Of a stretch of DNA of 64,000 nt, positions 53,007 to 64,000 are shown piece by piece (within the stretch, counting starts at the first letter, position 1; each line of letters opens with the position of its first letter). Made by a program: the position numbers and the translations under genes. The stretch spans positions 3,909,480 through 3,973,479 of the forward strand of contig NZ_WPAG02000002.1 of assembly GCF_013602415.1 (NCBI RefSeq). The letters run 5' to 3'. This DNA is from Rhodococcus sp. B50 (GTDB lineage Bacteria > Actinomycetota > Actinomycetes > Mycobacteriales > Mycobacteriaceae). The notes below the pieces were generated by a model. It saw only the letters and a list, made by a program, of their open reading frames with translations, did not search any database and was not told where the DNA came from.

Positions 53007-53330
53007 TCAGCCGATCTCGAGCTCCCCCATCCGCGACCACTCGGTGCCGGGAATCTCCGTGTTGAGGATGCGCGGGGTCTCGCTCAGCGCCGGGCGCATC
53101 GCATCGAGTCCCTTGCGGAAGTGATCGGACTTCACGTGCTCGGCACCCGCATCCCCATCGCGGAAGGCCTCGACCAGAACGAATTCGGACGGATCGTCCA
53201 CGCTGCGGGACCAGTCGAACCACAGGTTCCCGGGTTCGCTGCGGGTCGCCTCGGTGAACTCCGCGGTGGTCTCGAGCCAGTTGTCCTGGTACTCGGGCTT
53301 CACCTTGAAACGGACCACGATGAAGATCAT
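53007..53330 (-). CDS. ABM-domain (antibiotic biosynthesis monooxygenase-like) protein
   Basis: A 107-residue dimeric alpha/beta-barrel protein of the ABM/YgiN type (MIFIVVRFKVKPEYQDNW, later HVKSDHFRKGLDAM and EIPGTEW). It starts 11 bp after the GroEL stop on the same strand, so it is probably the last gene of the prm operon. The role is unknown; relatives are quinone or small-molecule oxygenases and stress proteins. Confidence 0.87.
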   Translation of the reverse strand: MIFIVVRFKVKPEYQDNWLETTAEFTEATRSEPGNLWFDWSRSVDDPSEFVLVEAFRDGDAGAEHVKSDHFRKGLDAMRPALSETPRILNTEIPGTEWSRMGELEIG

Positions 53331-53341
53331 CTTGCCTCCGG

Positions 53342-55021
<1,680 letters not shown>

Positions 55022-56053
55022 TCAGGAGCCGGGGACGAGGATCGCGCGGCCGCGTACGCGACCGGCGTCGAGATCGTCGATGGCCTGCTGGAACTGGTCG
55101 AGCGGGTACTTCGTGGTGTGGAGCGTGACCTTGCCTTGCGCGGCAAGGACCATCAGGTCCTGCAGGTTGTTGTAGGAGCCGACGAGATTTCCGATGAAGT
55201 TGATCTCCGTCGAGATGACGTCGATGGTGGGCACGTCGATGTTCTCGCCGTAGCCGACGACGTAGTAGTTGCCGGCGCGCCGCAGCATCGCCACGCCTTC
55301 CTTCGTGGCGCCGCCTTCACCCACGAAGTCGACGACGGCCTCCGCGCCGTTGCCGCCGGTGAGGTCGAGGACCTGCTGCACGTGCGTGCCGTCGGCGACG
55401 ATCGCGTGGTCGGCGCCGATCTCGGCCGCGAGCGCCGTCGCGTCCGGATTGCGGTCGACGACGACGAGCGTGGCCGCCGAGATCGCCTTCAGCACCTGGA
55501 TGCCGATGTGCCCGAGACCACCGGCGCCGATCATCACGCAGGTGTCGCCGGGGCGAAGTACCTTCGCGGCCTTGGCAACAGCGTGGTAGGCCGTCAATCC
55601 GGCGTCGGCGAGAGCGGCGACGTCCGCGGGTTCGAGAGAGTCGTCGATCCGGACGACGCTGCGGGAGGTCGTCTTCAGGTATTCGGCGTAGCCGCCGTTC
55701 GTATCGATGCCGGGGAAGGCATTGTTCTCGCAGTGGACGTCGTCACCGGAGCGGCACGCGCGGCACTGACCGCACGTGATCAGCGGGTGCAGGATCACCT
55801 TGTCGCCCACCGCGACGTTCGTGACCGCATCACCCACCGCGTGCACCCAGCCGGCGTTCTCGTGACCGATCGTGTACGGCAGTTCGACGCCGCTCTTCTC
55901 GGCCCACTGCCCTTCGAGGATGTGGATGTCGGTGCGGCACACGCCGGCCCCGCCGATGCGGACGATCACATCGAGCGGCCCTTCGATCTTCGGTTCCGGG
56001 ACCTCGGTGAGCTGGAGTTTGGTGTGGTACCCCACGACCTGCACGGCCTTCAT
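55022..56053 (-). CDS. Zinc-dependent alcohol dehydrogenase of the prm operon (PrmE-like)
   Basis: A 343-residue medium-chain dehydrogenase from the ATG at 56053, overlapping the DUF59-gene stop by 4 bases. The catalytic zinc site begins at C39 (GVCRTDIH), with GHENAGW. The structural zinc lobe is CGQCRACRSGDDVHC and the NAD motif is GAGGLGHIGIQ. In the prm context it oxidises the primary or secondary alcohol made by the monooxygenase. It is coupled to its neighbours, unlike the FDH-like gene at 9597. Confidence 0.93.
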   Translation of the reverse strand: MKAVQVVGYHTKLQLTEVPEPKIEGPLDVIVRIGGAGVCRTDIHILEGQWAEKSGVELPYTIGHENAGWVHAVGDAVTNVAVGDKVILHPLITCGQCRACRSGDDVHCENNAFPGIDTNGGYAEYLKTTSRSVVRIDDSLEPADVAALADAGLTAYHAVAKAAKVLRPGDTCVMIGAGGLGHIGIQVLKAISAATLVVVDRNPDATALAAEIGADHAIVADGTHVQQVLDLTGGNGAEAVVDFVGEGGATKEGVAMLRRAGNYYVVGYGENIDVPTIDVISTEINFIGNLVGSYNNLQDLMVLAAQGKVTLHTTKYPLDQFQQAIDDLDAGRVRGRAILVPGS

Positions 56054-56805
56054 GACACTCTCCTGACGGGAACGGGCGAAGTTGATCGGGCGTCGACGAT
56101 CTGCGGGACCGCCGCCCCGTCGTCGTCGGAATAACGGGTGGCGAGCAGGCCCCGGCAGAAATGGGAATTGCCTTCCATGGAAATGCGCACGGACTTCGCG
56201 AACCGCAGTCGCATCGGAATATTCTCGGCCGGAATGGTTCTGCCCTCGTCGTCGACGAAGACCCGGCCGGCCGGGCACAACGTCAGGCCGAGGGCCAGAC
56301 GTCGCCGGATCAGAGCGGACCGGTACCGGCCCGGCGGGATGTCGCTCAGCGTGAGCGACCCGATGTCGTCGAGGGTGACGGACGTATCGCGGAGCAGCGC
56401 CTCGATGCAGCGTTCGAGTGCTGCGAGGTGCGCCTTGCGCAGGAAGATGCGGCGCAGATCCTCGAGGCTGTCGACGGCCTCGACCCCGAAGGTGCCCCGA
56501 TATCCCGCATTCGCCGCGAGACCACTGTTGATCTTGTGGCTGTCGTGGTGATCGTCGAGCAGGATCCGTACGTGCCCGATCCCTTCCACTGCCTCGAGCA
56601 CGTCCTGCGCATCCGAGGCCATCAGGTACGCGAAGTTGGGGGAGCAGAAGGCGGTGGGCAGACGCAGGTGCACGGTGACACCCTCGTCGTCGAGGACCAC
56701 CGAACGGACGAACCCGAGATCGGTGATGGGTTCGTCCAGTTCGGGGTCGACGACGTCCGACAACGCCCCCAGGACGTCGTCGGCCGTCACCGGTTCGGTG
56801 GTCAT
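56050..56805 (-). CDS. DUF59 (MIP18/SufT-like) protein with a C-terminal extension
   Basis: A 251-residue protein from the ATG at 56805, overlapping the amidohydrolase stop by 4 bases. The first 85 residues are a DUF59 iron-sulfur assembly domain, with DPELDEPITDLGFV and the conserved cysteine at C54 in TAFCSPNF. The remaining 165 residues are an unassigned domain with cysteines at 133, 177 and 217. Stand-alone SufT-type proteins are about 100-150 residues. In prm/mim operons this gene is a standard passenger and probably helps load iron, but that is inferred. Confidence 0.85.
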   Translation of the reverse strand: MTTEPVTADDVLGALSDVVDPELDEPITDLGFVRSVVLDDEGVTVHLRLPTAFCSPNFAYLMASDAQDVLEAVEGIGHVRILLDDHHDSHKINSGLAANAGYRGTFGVEAVDSLEDLRRIFLRKAHLAALERCIEALLRDTSVTLDDIGSLTLSDIPPGRYRSALIRRRLALGLTLCPAGRVFVDDEGRTIPAENIPMRLRFAKSVRISMEGNSHFCRGLLATRYSDDDGAAVPQIVDARSTSPVPVRRVS

Positions 56806-57845
56806 GACGACACCGCTTCCTGCGCTCCCGCGGCGACCTCGACCCCTTCCTGCCCGGCCGGTTCGGGAAGCCGCAATTCGGCCGGCACGTCGATGTCGTA
56901 CAGTGCGGCGGCGTTGAGGCCGAGGATCTTCTTCTTCTGGTCGGTCGTCAGCGGCGCGTACTCGGTCATGTCCTCGGGGATCTGGAAATCGACGAACTTC
57001 TCGATCAGCCACCGCGGTGTCCACAGTGCGTAGTCGCTCGAGAACAGGATCTTGTCCTCTCCGATCCAGTACATCAACTCGCCGATGATCTGCGCGAAAT
57101 AACGCGGGCGGGTGTGGATGAACGGAATCGCCACGGCCAGACCGCCGTACACATTGGACTCCTGCGTCGCGATCCAGCAGAAGTCCTCGAGGCGGGGCAG
57201 ACCCACGTGTTCGACGATGAACCGCAGATCCGTGTAGTCGGTCGCCACCTTGTCGACGTCGGCGACGTCGAAGGCATCCCGATCGAGGGGCCGGATGGTC
57301 GGGCCCTTGTGGACGTGGATGTTCTTGATGCCCAGTTCGATGCACTCCTCGAGGTACCGGCGCGACCACTTGTCGTCGAGCTTGTATCCGCGTGAGTCGC
57401 CGAACCATTCGGCAGTGTAGAGCTTGACGCCCTGGAGGTTCATGCTCTCGGCGTCACGACGGAGCTGTTCGAGGCCGGCCTCCTCGTGGCGAGGATCGTA
57501 GGCGTGGTTGTAGGTGAGCTTGCCGGGATGCTTGCGGGTGAGCTCGAGGCACTCCTGCGTCTGCCCGAAACCGGTCTTGTAGAACTCGCTCAGCAAGGTC
57601 GCCTGGAAGATCGCGTGGTCGACGTAGCCGTCGACGAACAGGTCCTTCATGAACCTCTCGCTGCCGTAATAGGCGTAGGTGTCGAAGTCCCACACCTCCT
57701 CCTGCGGGCTGAGGTTCTTGTGGTAGTCGTAGAAGCAGTCGATGAACTGCTGACCGTGGATGTTCTTCAGGTTGGAAGGTCGTGCGTCCCAGATGTGTAC
57801 GTGAGCATCAACGATGAAGTAGTTCTCGTCGTCCTTGGTGTACAT
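56802..57845 (-). CDS. Amidohydrolase family protein of the prm operon
   Basis: A 347-residue amidohydrolase-2 family protein from the ATG at 57845. The metal-binding HxH is H15/H17 in DAHVHIWD, and later histidines sit in NIHVHKGP and IVEHVG, with the Asp in FSSDYALW. The same gene follows prmD in other propane monooxygenase clusters. No decarboxylation or hydrolysis step is obvious in propane metabolism, so its job may be metal handling or an unknown side reaction. Confidence 0.9.
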   Translation of the reverse strand: MYTKDDENYFIVDAHVHIWDARPSNLKNIHGQQFIDCFYDYHKNLSPQEEVWDFDTYAYYGSERFMKDLFVDGYVDHAIFQATLLSEFYKTGFGQTQECLELTRKHPGKLTYNHAYDPRHEEAGLEQLRRDAESMNLQGVKLYTAEWFGDSRGYKLDDKWSRRYLEECIELGIKNIHVHKGPTIRPLDRDAFDVADVDKVATDYTDLRFIVEHVGLPRLEDFCWIATQESNVYGGLAVAIPFIHTRPRYFAQIIGELMYWIGEDKILFSSDYALWTPRWLIEKFVDFQIPEDMTEYAPLTTDQKKKILGLNAAALYDIDVPAELRLPEPAGQEGVEVAAGAQEAVSS

Positions 57846-57859
57846 GTCGTCCTCGATTC

Positions 57860-58201
57860 CTAGGGCGCGGTGAGGTCGAAGCCGATGTACTCGGCGGCAT
57901 CCTCGGGGCTGGCGAACAACATGGTCTTGTCGTCGAGATGCACCATGCGTCCGTAATGGGTCGAGCTGATCTCCTCGAAGACGGAACCGTCGAACTCGCT
58001 GCCGAGAGCGTCGGTGAGCTCGTCGTAGTCGAATTCGAGCAGCTTCGTGCCGTCGACGCGGATCATCGAGGGGTACTCCGTCAGTTCCACTCCGTCCTTG
58101 GCGCCCATCACGTCGGCGACGACCCGTCCGATCGGAGTGTTCATGAGCGTCACTCCGCACTTGTTGGAGAACTCGGTGGAGGATCCGAAATTCATGCTCA
58201 C
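57860..58201 (-). CDS. prmD: Propane monooxygenase coupling (regulatory) protein PrmD
   Basis: A 113-residue MmoB/DmpM-type effector. The GTG at 58201 is chosen since AAGGAG lies 8 bases before it and it overlaps the prmC stop (GTGA); the ATG two codons later ([11 protein letters not shown]) is the common homologue start. MmoB-type proteins bind the hydroxylase and gate oxygen and substrate access to the diiron site. The wording [18 protein letters not shown] is close to rhodococcal PrmD. Confidence 0.95.
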   Translation of the reverse strand: MSMNFGSSTEFSNKCGVTLMNTPIGRVVADVMGAKDGVELTEYPSMIRVDGTKLLEFDYDELTDALGSEFDGSVFEEISSTHYGRMVHLDDKTMLFASPEDAAEYIGFDLTAP

Positions 58202-59304
58202 TGGTCCAGCTCCTTCGGTGCTTCCAGGCCGATCTCCTCGAGCAGGGATCGGAACTTGGACTGGGCGGATTCGAAACTCGAGGCGAAGGTGACCGCCTTG
58301 TCGGACGGCTGCGACCAGATCGGCTGCAGCGATCGTGCCGCTTCGATGCAGCGAGGCACCCACGTGCTCATCCAGGTGGCGAACACCTCCTTGTTGGCTT
58401 CGCCGAATTCCTCGTCGCGCGTGAGCATCCGGTACAGGGCCCGCGTGTAGGCGAGATCGCGGTCGTAATCGTGCTCTCCGGTGCCGACGATCGTCGGCGT
58501 GATGTAGTCGCCGTTCCGCGCGGCGATCTGCATGATCAGTTCGGATCGGAAGAGCGAGCCCACCAGCTGTTCGAAGACGATGTTGGTGGCGAACAGCAGT
58601 TCGCACCAGTCGCCGACCGCCGTCAGCCGTTCGACGACCTCGCGGGTGGCCTGCCATTCGGGAGCGGACTGCCAGACCTCCTTGTGCGCCGACCCGTCGA
58701 ACGGCACACCGGATTCGGAGAGGTCGAGATTGAACAGCGCCAGATCCTGCGCGAAGCGCAGCTTGTGCGCTGCGTTGACCGCCACCGCGGTGTTGATCAT
58801 ATTGGTCGGGCCGGACCGCTGGATCGAGGTGAACACGTGCAGTCCCAGACCGTTCTCGGCGTGCATCCAGGCGCCGAGGTTCCGCGCGATGAACGTCAAC
58901 CAGGGGGTGTTCCAGACCTCGTACGCGCGTGCTCGTTTCGCGTTCTTCAGGCACAGGTCCACCTGCCGGACGACCGCCGCGTTGTTGCGGTAGATCGACT
59001 GGTCCCATTCCTCGTTGGGATCCCGGAATTGGTGCCAGTCCGACGATTTCGCGATCGTCCATTCCTTCGGGTAGCCGCCGGGGCCGTTGCCGAAGCCGTA
59101 GATCCAGCCCTGGCTCAGGTGCCGCTCCGGGTCGGGTTGCACGTCGACGGTGACGTCCTCGTAGGTCGTCGCCCGCAGCTTCGCCGGCTTGTAGTAGTTG
59201 TAGGTGCGGCTCTTCGAACTCGGGAACTCCAGGGCGCCGGCCTCGGCATCGGTGAACTCGATGCGCGGAAAACTGCGCCGCTGGGGCTCTGCAGTGGCGG
59301 TCAT
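58198..59304 (-). CDS. prmC: Propane monooxygenase hydroxylase small subunit PrmC
   Basis: A 368-residue beta subunit of the soluble diiron hydroxylase, from the ATG at 59304; a much longer open frame covers prmB antisense-like sequence and is rejected. It is ferritin-fold, without the full diiron ligand set, as is usual for the beta subunit. The stop overlaps the prmD start. With PrmA it forms an (alpha-beta)2 hydroxylase. Confidence 0.95.
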   Translation of the reverse strand: MTATAEPQRRSFPRIEFTDAEAGALEFPSSKSRTYNYYKPAKLRATTYEDVTVDVQPDPERHLSQGWIYGFGNGPGGYPKEWTIAKSSDWHQFRDPNEEWDQSIYRNNAAVVRQVDLCLKNAKRARAYEVWNTPWLTFIARNLGAWMHAENGLGLHVFTSIQRSGPTNMINTAVAVNAAHKLRFAQDLALFNLDLSESGVPFDGSAHKEVWQSAPEWQATREVVERLTAVGDWCELLFATNIVFEQLVGSLFRSELIMQIAARNGDYITPTIVGTGEHDYDRDLAYTRALYRMLTRDEEFGEANKEVFATWMSTWVPRCIEAARSLQPIWSQPSDKAVTFASSFESAQSKFRSLLEEIGLEAPKELDQ

Positions 59305-59345
59305 CTGTGGATTCTCCTGTCGCTGGGACGAAGTGGGGACTTCGA

Positions 59346-60389
59346 TCACTCGAAGGTCGGGCTGGTGAACTTGTCGTAGAAGATCTGGTCCTTCGGGACG
59401 CCTCTGCTCTCGAGCAGATCCAAGGTCGCGTCCACCATCGGGGGTGGGCCGCACAGATACGTCTCGCACCGGTGCAGTTCGCTCTCGTGGGCACCGACGA
59501 CGTCCGGGACCATTCCCGTCTCCACCCCGGTGAGGCCGTCGGGTAGGGAGTCCGCGTTCTCCGACAAGCATGGCACGAAGGCGAAGTCTCGTAACGTATT
59601 TGCGAATTCTCGTATCTCGTCGAGATAGAACAGGTCGGCGGCGGTGCGGGCACCGTAGTAGAAGCGGACCGGCCGGGTGTCGCCGGTCTGGCTCATGTGC
59701 CGTAGCAACGACAGGATGGGAGCCATCCCCGCACCTCCGCCGATGCAGACGACCGGTAGTACGTGGCCGTCCTTGAGGGTCGACGATCCGTAGGGGCCGG
59801 TCAGGGCCAGTTCGTCGCCGACCTTCAGGCCGTCGTCGAGCAGGCCGGAGAAGACACCACCCGGGTACTTCTTGATGAGGAACTGGACGCGGCCGGAGGT
59901 CGCGGGGGTGGTGGCCATGGAGAACGACCGGTGGTCGTCCGTGCCGGGAATGGTGATGTCGGCGTACTGGCCGGCCTTGAACTCGAACGTCTCGGGCTCG
60001 ACGGGGCGGAGTTCGAGGGAGACGATGTCGCGCGTCACGGGCTCGATCGAGATCACCTGTGCGCGCACGTTCTGGATGGGCACTCCGCCGAGGAGTTCGT
60101 CCTCGTCGAAGTTGAGCAGTTCGATGGTGCAGTCGCTGAACGAGTGTGAGCGGCACAGTAGTACGTAACCCTCTTCGACTTCTGCGTCGTTGCACGCGAA
60201 GGTCGAGTAGCGATCCATCTGGATCTCGCCGTCGAGGACGTAGGACTTGCAGGCCGAACATTGCCCCTCACGACATCCGTGCATCAGGTGGATGCCCTGC
60301 CGGAAGGCCGCGTCGAGGATCTTCTCGTCCTCGGCGACGTCCATCTCGATGTCGACGGGTTCGAAGTGGATGCGGTGAATGTCGGCCAC
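59346..60389 (-). CDS. prmB: Propane monooxygenase reductase PrmB
   Basis: A 347-residue flavin reductase. The N-terminal plant-type ferredoxin has ligands C39, C44, C47 and C79. The FAD-binding domain has RSFSMATTP, and the NAD(P)H domain has [11 protein letters not shown] and CGPPPM. It carries electrons from NADH to the diiron hydroxylase. It is separated from prmA by 81 bp holding a strong hairpin and from prmC by 41 bp. Confidence 0.96.
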   Translation of the reverse strand: MADIHRIHFEPVDIEMDVAEDEKILDAAFRQGIHLMHGCREGQCSACKSYVLDGEIQMDRYSTFACNDAEVEEGYVLLCRSHSFSDCTIELLNFDEDELLGGVPIQNVRAQVISIEPVTRDIVSLELRPVEPETFEFKAGQYADITIPGTDDHRSFSMATTPATSGRVQFLIKKYPGGVFSGLLDDGLKVGDELALTGPYGSSTLKDGHVLPVVCIGGGAGMAPILSLLRHMSQTGDTRPVRFYYGARTAADLFYLDEIREFANTLRDFAFVPCLSENADSLPDGLTGVETGMVPDVVGAHESELHRCETYLCGPPPMVDATLDLLESRGVPKDQIFYDKFTSPTFE

Positions 60390-60418
60390 TGGAACCTCCT
60401 GTACTTCGGGTAGGGGAC

Positions 60419-60459
60419 CCGGCCGGCGCGGATGCAGGGGATGTCACCGCGCCGGCCGG
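60419..60459 (-). other. Intercistronic hairpin between prmA and prmB
   Basis: A perfect 13-bp GC-rich stem (CCGGCCGGCGCGG / CCGCGCCGGCCGG) with a 15-base loop. It follows the prmA stop by 11 bp and is within the operon, so it is more likely an mRNA stabiliser or partial terminator than a full stop. Confidence 0.65.
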
Positions 60460-60470
60460 ATCGGGGTGTG

Positions 60471-62099
60471 TCAGAGCGGAGTGGCACCGGCGCGGTATTC
60501 GGCGACGTGCGCTTCCCGTTCCGCGTCCGACATCTGGTTCAACAGCACGTTCGGGCTCTGGAAGGTGTTGCCCCGCACGTCGTCCAGAGTCCACATCTTC
60601 TTCGGATCCAGGTCGAGATGCGGCTGCCCGATGAGGGTCTTGCCGTCGTCGCGGACGTAGCCGAGATCCTGGACGATGTCGGCGAGATCCTTGTCGTGGT
60701 GCAGGGTCTCCCATTCACGGAAGCCGGTGAGACGTCCCATGTTCGGAGTCTCCCGCCCTTCGTACTCGCTGCGGAAGGCGACCGCGTCGGTCCAGTAGCA
60801 GGGCTCCGAACAGTAGGTGCGCCACTGGTCGTCGACCTTCTCGACCACCATGTCTTCGCGGACGAGGCACGGCACCATGCAGGTCCAGCACCGGTGGGGG
60901 TACTGGTAACCGACGTCCTCGAAGGCGATCGGCTTGTTGCGGCCGGGATGCGCGAGGCGGTTGTAGTTCTCCCACCACTTGCCGAACTTCGAGTACCAGC
61001 CGGGGTACTTCTCCTCGAACCACTCGAAGTCGGCGTCGGTCATCGCGTCGATCCGCCAGTAGTTCACCGGCCAGCCGGTCGCGAAGAACCGTGCCACCTC
61101 GTGCACATAGCCCTTCTCGGTGATGCGCTTCCACGCCTCCTCGACGAGGTCGTGCGGGATGGTCAGCCCGTACTTCTCGAGCGGCAGCAGGTAGCTGCGG
61201 TAGTAGTCGTCGTAGATCCACCGCCGCCACATCTCCGCATATGATTCGCGGTCCTTGCGGCGGTCCTTCGTGCCGTACTCGATGAAGGTGCCGATCGCGG
61301 CGTCGACGACGCAGTGGTTGTTCCACCAGGCGTACCGCAGGTCGCGCTCGAGGAGCGGACGGTTGCGCTCGTCGGCGAGAGCCATCAGCAGGATCGAGTA
61401 GCCGTTGGAGATGTGCCGGGACTCGTCCGACTGCACCGAGTGGAAGACGGTCGGCAGCAGATAGTCGCCGTTGGCGGCGGCCTCGTCGGGCATGGCGACG
61501 AAAAGCGTGTTGGTGAAGGCGGTTTCCGCGACCACTGTCAGGTAGATGTTCGCCGCCGTGATCGCGTCGCCGGTGATGAAGCCTTCACCGAACTGCCGGC
61601 CGATGGTGCCTGCGTAGTTGTTCGCGAAGGCCTTCTCCGTGATGTCGAAGCCGGCCGGATCGATGTAGTTGTTCATGTACAGCTTCTTGAGGTTCATCTG
61701 GATCGTGGAGTGACGAACCTCGTCGATCATCTGCACCGCGAGCCCGTTGTGGATCTCGGGATTGGGCACGGCGTCGATCGCCATGGGCATGGCTCGTGCC
61801 GCCGAGATCTCGGGGAACGGGATGATCGACAGGAACAACTTCTGCCATTCGAGCCAACGTTGCTGGACCTGGCGGAACATGTTGCCGCGGATCGCGCCGT
61901 CCATCGCGCCGTAGACGCGGTTGTCCTTCTCCTCCTCCATGGGGAAGTACGACCGCATGATCTGCTTGAGCGGATCCTTCTTCGGGGCCTTCTCGAAGGT
62001 GTAATCGGTGCCGAAGCGGGTCGCGGGTGTCGCGAAGGTGGGTTCCCACGACAGTTCGGTGATCTTCGCATGCGCCTTGGTAAGGCTCTGCCTGCTCAA
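60471..62099 (-). CDS. prmA: Propane monooxygenase hydroxylase large subunit PrmA
   Basis: A 542-residue diiron hydroxylase alpha subunit. The start is the TTG at 62099 (read as M, then [11 protein letters not shown]), with AGGAGG 6 bases before; no ATG or GTG fits. The ligands are E97, E127, H130, E192, E226 and H229. Their spacings (30, 3, 65, 34, 3) equal those of soluble methane monooxygenase. The sequence is very close in wording to rhodococcal PrmA, which subterminally oxidises propane and can attack other small molecules. It is the first gene of the operon, divergent from the activator. Confidence 0.97.
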   Translation of the reverse strand: MSRQSLTKAHAKITELSWEPTFATPATRFGTDYTFEKAPKKDPLKQIMRSYFPMEEEKDNRVYGAMDGAIRGNMFRQVQQRWLEWQKLFLSIIPFPEISAARAMPMAIDAVPNPEIHNGLAVQMIDEVRHSTIQMNLKKLYMNNYIDPAGFDITEKAFANNYAGTIGRQFGEGFITGDAITAANIYLTVVAETAFTNTLFVAMPDEAAANGDYLLPTVFHSVQSDESRHISNGYSILLMALADERNRPLLERDLRYAWWNNHCVVDAAIGTFIEYGTKDRRKDRESYAEMWRRWIYDDYYRSYLLPLEKYGLTIPHDLVEEAWKRITEKGYVHEVARFFATGWPVNYWRIDAMTDADFEWFEEKYPGWYSKFGKWWENYNRLAHPGRNKPIAFEDVGYQYPHRCWTCMVPCLVREDMVVEKVDDQWRTYCSEPCYWTDAVAFRSEYEGRETPNMGRLTGFREWETLHHDKDLADIVQDLGYVRDDGKTLIGQPHLDLDPKKMWTLDDVRGNTFQSPNVLLNQMSDAEREAHVAEYRAGATPL

Positions 62100-62188
62100 T
62101 GTGTGCCTCCTGGATCGGGAGCCGGCTGCTGCCGGCCGTGGGAGATCGGGGGTGATGCCGATACAACCGCGTAGGAAACACACAATCT

Positions 62189-62203
62189 GTCTCAATGTGA
62201 GAC
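62189..62203. promoter_or_regulatory. Candidate activator site upstream of prmA
   Basis: GTCTCA-ATG-TGAGAC is a perfect 6-bp inverted repeat with a 3-bp spacer, 90 bp from the prmA start and 84 bp from the divergent regulator start. It is the clearest dyad in the 187-bp gap and suits an enhancer-type activator. Confidence 0.6.
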
Positions 62204-62286
62204 GCGGATCACAGTTTGAAGCGTTACAGTGACGATCGAACAATCCGAACAGCGATCCGTGGCGACCGACAATCGGGAGATCGACG

Positions 62287-64000
62287 GTGAGTGCACACAG
62301 GCCGGGCGCTGCGTCGAAGCACGCAGCGCCCTCTGACGAACTCGGAGGTAGTGCGATCGGATCAGGCGACGGTGGGCGGATGCGGAACTGGTTGCGCGTG
62401 TCCTGGCTCCGGTCGGCGCAGGCGAACGTCGATACCGACCAGCCGGGCGCCGACTACATCGACCCGGATTCGGTGGACACGGTGCTCACACGTGCCGCTG
62501 CGCCGGTGCTCGACGCGATGGCGCAGGAGATCGAGAGCGAACCGGTCTCACTCATTCTCACCGACGCGTCGGGAACCGTGCTGCGCCGACGCCTCGGGGA
62601 CATCGGTCTCGCCGCTGCCCTCGACAGTGTTCACCTCGCCCCCGGGTTCCGGTACGCGGAGACGAACGTCGGAACGAACGGCATCGGAACGTCACTCGAG
62701 GTGGGCGCCCCCCTGCTCATCCGCGGGGACGAGCACTACAACGGACGTCTGCGGCGATTCTCGTGCGCGGGTGCTCCGGTGACCCACCCCGTGACCGGAG
62801 CCGTGCTCGGCGCCGTCGACCTGACCACGCTGGCCGAGAACACCAATGCACTGTTGCTGTCGTTCGCGAAGATGGTCGCGCAACGTATCCGGGAACAGAT
62901 CCTCGAAGAGGCCGGCGAACTCGACAGGGCGCTGCTGCGCGACTACCACCTGGCCTGTCAGCATTCGGGGCGGCCCGTCATCGCCATCGGCGACGAAGTG
63001 CTCATGATCAACGACCTCACACACCGCGTGTTCGATTCGCGCGACCAGGCCGCGATCATCGACCGCACCCGCGACTCGCGGGGCCGGTCCGAGCCGTTCA
63101 CACTCCTCGCCGACCTCCCGAGCGGCGTCACCGCGCGACTGTCGTATCGCCCCACCTTCGTCGACCACAGGCTCGCGGGCGGCATCGTGCACATCAAGGA
63201 GCAGGTGGACGGACGACGAACGCGCTCCGGTGACCGCGATCGGGCACCCGTCCTCCGTTCCGTCGCAGGAACGAGTGCCACCTGGACGCGGACCGTGGAA
63301 GAGATGATCGACGCCTGCGCCCGGGGCGAGTGGATCGTCGTCGACGGTGAGCCCGGCACCGGGAAATCCACGTCGGTTCGGGCGGTACACGAATACTCCC
63401 GGAACGGACACGAGCTCGTCTGCGTGGACGCCTCGACGTCGAGCACCGACGAGATCGTCGAGCGGGTCGCTACGGCCGTGGAGGACGGTTCGGATCTCCT
63501 GATCCATCGTGTCCACAGCCTCGACGAGGACACGCTCGATGCCGTGAGCGATCTCCTGCTCGACGTGTCGTCGAACTCCGCTGCGGACGACTCCTGGGTG
63601 GCGGTCACGATGCACTCGGCCCAGGGCCTGCCCGACACTCACCCGTTGCTGCGCTTGTTCCCGAAGACGGTGCAGGTGCCACCGCTGCGCCATCACATCG
63701 AGGACCTCCCAGAGCTGTCCCGATACTTGCTCGACGGCATGGGCGCTGCGAATCTGACGTTGTCCCGTGCCGCGGCGAACCAGCTCGCACGAGTCTCGTG
63801 GTCCGGCAACGTGGCACACCTGAAATCGGTGCTCGAGGACATCTGCAGGCGCCGGCGGTCCGGAACGATCGAACTCGACGACCTGCCCGCGGAGTGCCGG
63901 TCGACCACCCGCCGCCGTCTGACGAGACTCGAGTCGCTCGAACGCGACGCGGTCGTCGAAGCCCTCGCGCTCCACAACGGCGACAAGGTGGCCGCGGCAA
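62287..64000 (+). CDS. GAF/AAA/Fis-type transcriptional activator (AcoR/MimR-like), cut by window end
   Basis: An open reading frame of 571 codons with no stop before the window ends, from the GTG at 62287 with GGGAG 8 bases before. An N-terminal region and GAF-like domain (about 75-205, [20 protein letters not shown]) precede an AAA-like domain with P-loop GEPGTGKS at 354-361. The last residues, [21 protein letters not shown], begin a Fis-type HTH, so only a few dozen residues are missing. The GAFTGA sigma-54 loop is absent. It is divergent from prmA and is its likely activator. Confidence 0.92.
   Translation, partial: MSAHRPGAASKHAAPSDELGGSAIGSGDGGRMRNWLRVSWLRSAQANVDTDQPGADYIDPDSVDTVLTRAAAPVLDAMAQEIESEPVSLILTDASGTVLRRRLGDIGLAAALDSVHLAPGFRYAETNVGTNGIGTSLEVGAPLLIRGDEHYNGRLRRFSCAGAPVTHPVTGAVLGAVDLTTLAENTNALLLSFAKMVAQRIREQILEEAGELDRALLRDYHLACQHSGRPVIAIGDEVLMINDLTHRVFDSRDQAAIIDRTRDSRGRSEPFTLLADLPSGVTARLSYRPTFVDHRLAGGIVHIKEQVDGRRTRSGDRDRAPVLRSVAGTSATWTRTVEEMIDACARGEWIVVDGEPGTGKSTSVRAVHEYSRNGHELVCVDASTSSTDEIVERVATAVEDGSDLLIHRVHSLDEDTLDAVSDLLLDVSSNSAADDSWVAVTMHSAQGLPDTHPLLRLFPKTVQVPPLRHHIEDLPELSRYLLDGMGAANLTLSRAAANQLARVSWSGNVAHLKSVLEDICRRRRSGTIELDDLPAECRSTTRRRLTRLESLERDAVVEALALHNGDKVAAA

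Noticed and set aside
58198..60261. Long open frame joining prmC to sequence opposite prmB
   Set aside because: The first 319 residues are a shadow of prmB. The ATG at 59304 gives the normal PrmC.
62100..62286. Sigma-54 (GG/GC, -24/-12) promoter for prmA
   Set aside because: I find no TGGCAC-N5-TTGC match in the gap, and the regulator lacks GAFTGA.

Overview
The window is high-GC actinobacterial DNA and most resembles a Rhodococcus chromosome. Supporting signs are many GTG/TTG starts, ATGA/GTGA start-stop overlaps, a mycofactocin-type SDR, IdeR-like iron boxes, a mycobacterial-type leucine/itaconate operon, and a propane-monooxygenase (prm) operon whose large subunit I recognise as the rhodococcal PrmA type. 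The species cannot be fixed from sequence alone. All coordinates come from reading the sequence; no database search was run.

Layout. (1) 1-8271: a molybdenum-hydroxylase locus of the form II CO-dehydrogenase type (CoxG end, FAD subunit, large subunit with AYRGAGR, 2Fe-2S subunit). It is followed by a divergent mycofactocin-type SDR and by the maturation genes xdhC, a CoxE-type VWA protein and a MoxR AAA+ ATPase. A 25-bp tandem repeat overlaps the end of a small zinc-ribbon gene. (2) 8624-14522: a stress and sensing block with MerR/Hsp20, a zinc alcohol dehydrogenase, a DUF6480-like protein, a histidine kinase with a single-domain response regulator, and an F420-type LLM oxidoreductase. (3) 14553-24569: a leucine/itaconate catabolic region. 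A TetR-thioesterase pair diverges from accD1-accA1-fadE19-maoC-citE, and an IclR gene diverges from scoA-scoB. (4) 25181-28904: an IclR gene followed by the meta-cleavage lower pathway (hydratase, acylating acetaldehyde dehydrogenase, aldolase). (5) 28981-32317: GNAT, bacterioferritin, bacterioferritin-associated ferredoxin with two iron boxes, and three consecutive AIM24-family genes.

(6) 32401-44943: a beta-oxidation island of unknown substrate with three acyl-CoA dehydrogenases, a class III CoA-transferase, an MFS importer, two thiolases, two SDRs and an acyl-CoA ligase. It has divergent promoters and several strong inverted repeats. (7) 45103-52809: a degraded DUF559-like gene, a methyltransferase, two LysR regulators, and an operon of CoA ligase, MBL-fold hydrolase and two crotonase-family enzymes.

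(8) 53007-64000: the prm operon on the minus strand (prmA, prmB, prmC, prmD, amidohydrolase, DUF59-type protein, zinc alcohol dehydrogenase, GroEL paralogue, ABM-domain protein). A divergent AcoR/MimR-type activator is cut by the window end. PrmABCD would hydroxylate propane or another small substrate, the alcohol dehydrogenase would oxidise the alcohol, and the chaperonin and accessory proteins probably help assemble the diiron hydroxylase. The divergent GAF/AAA protein is the likely activator. The acyl-CoA, thiolase, CoA-transferase and meta-cleavage blocks would feed acetyl-CoA and propionyl-CoA or pyruvate into central metabolism.
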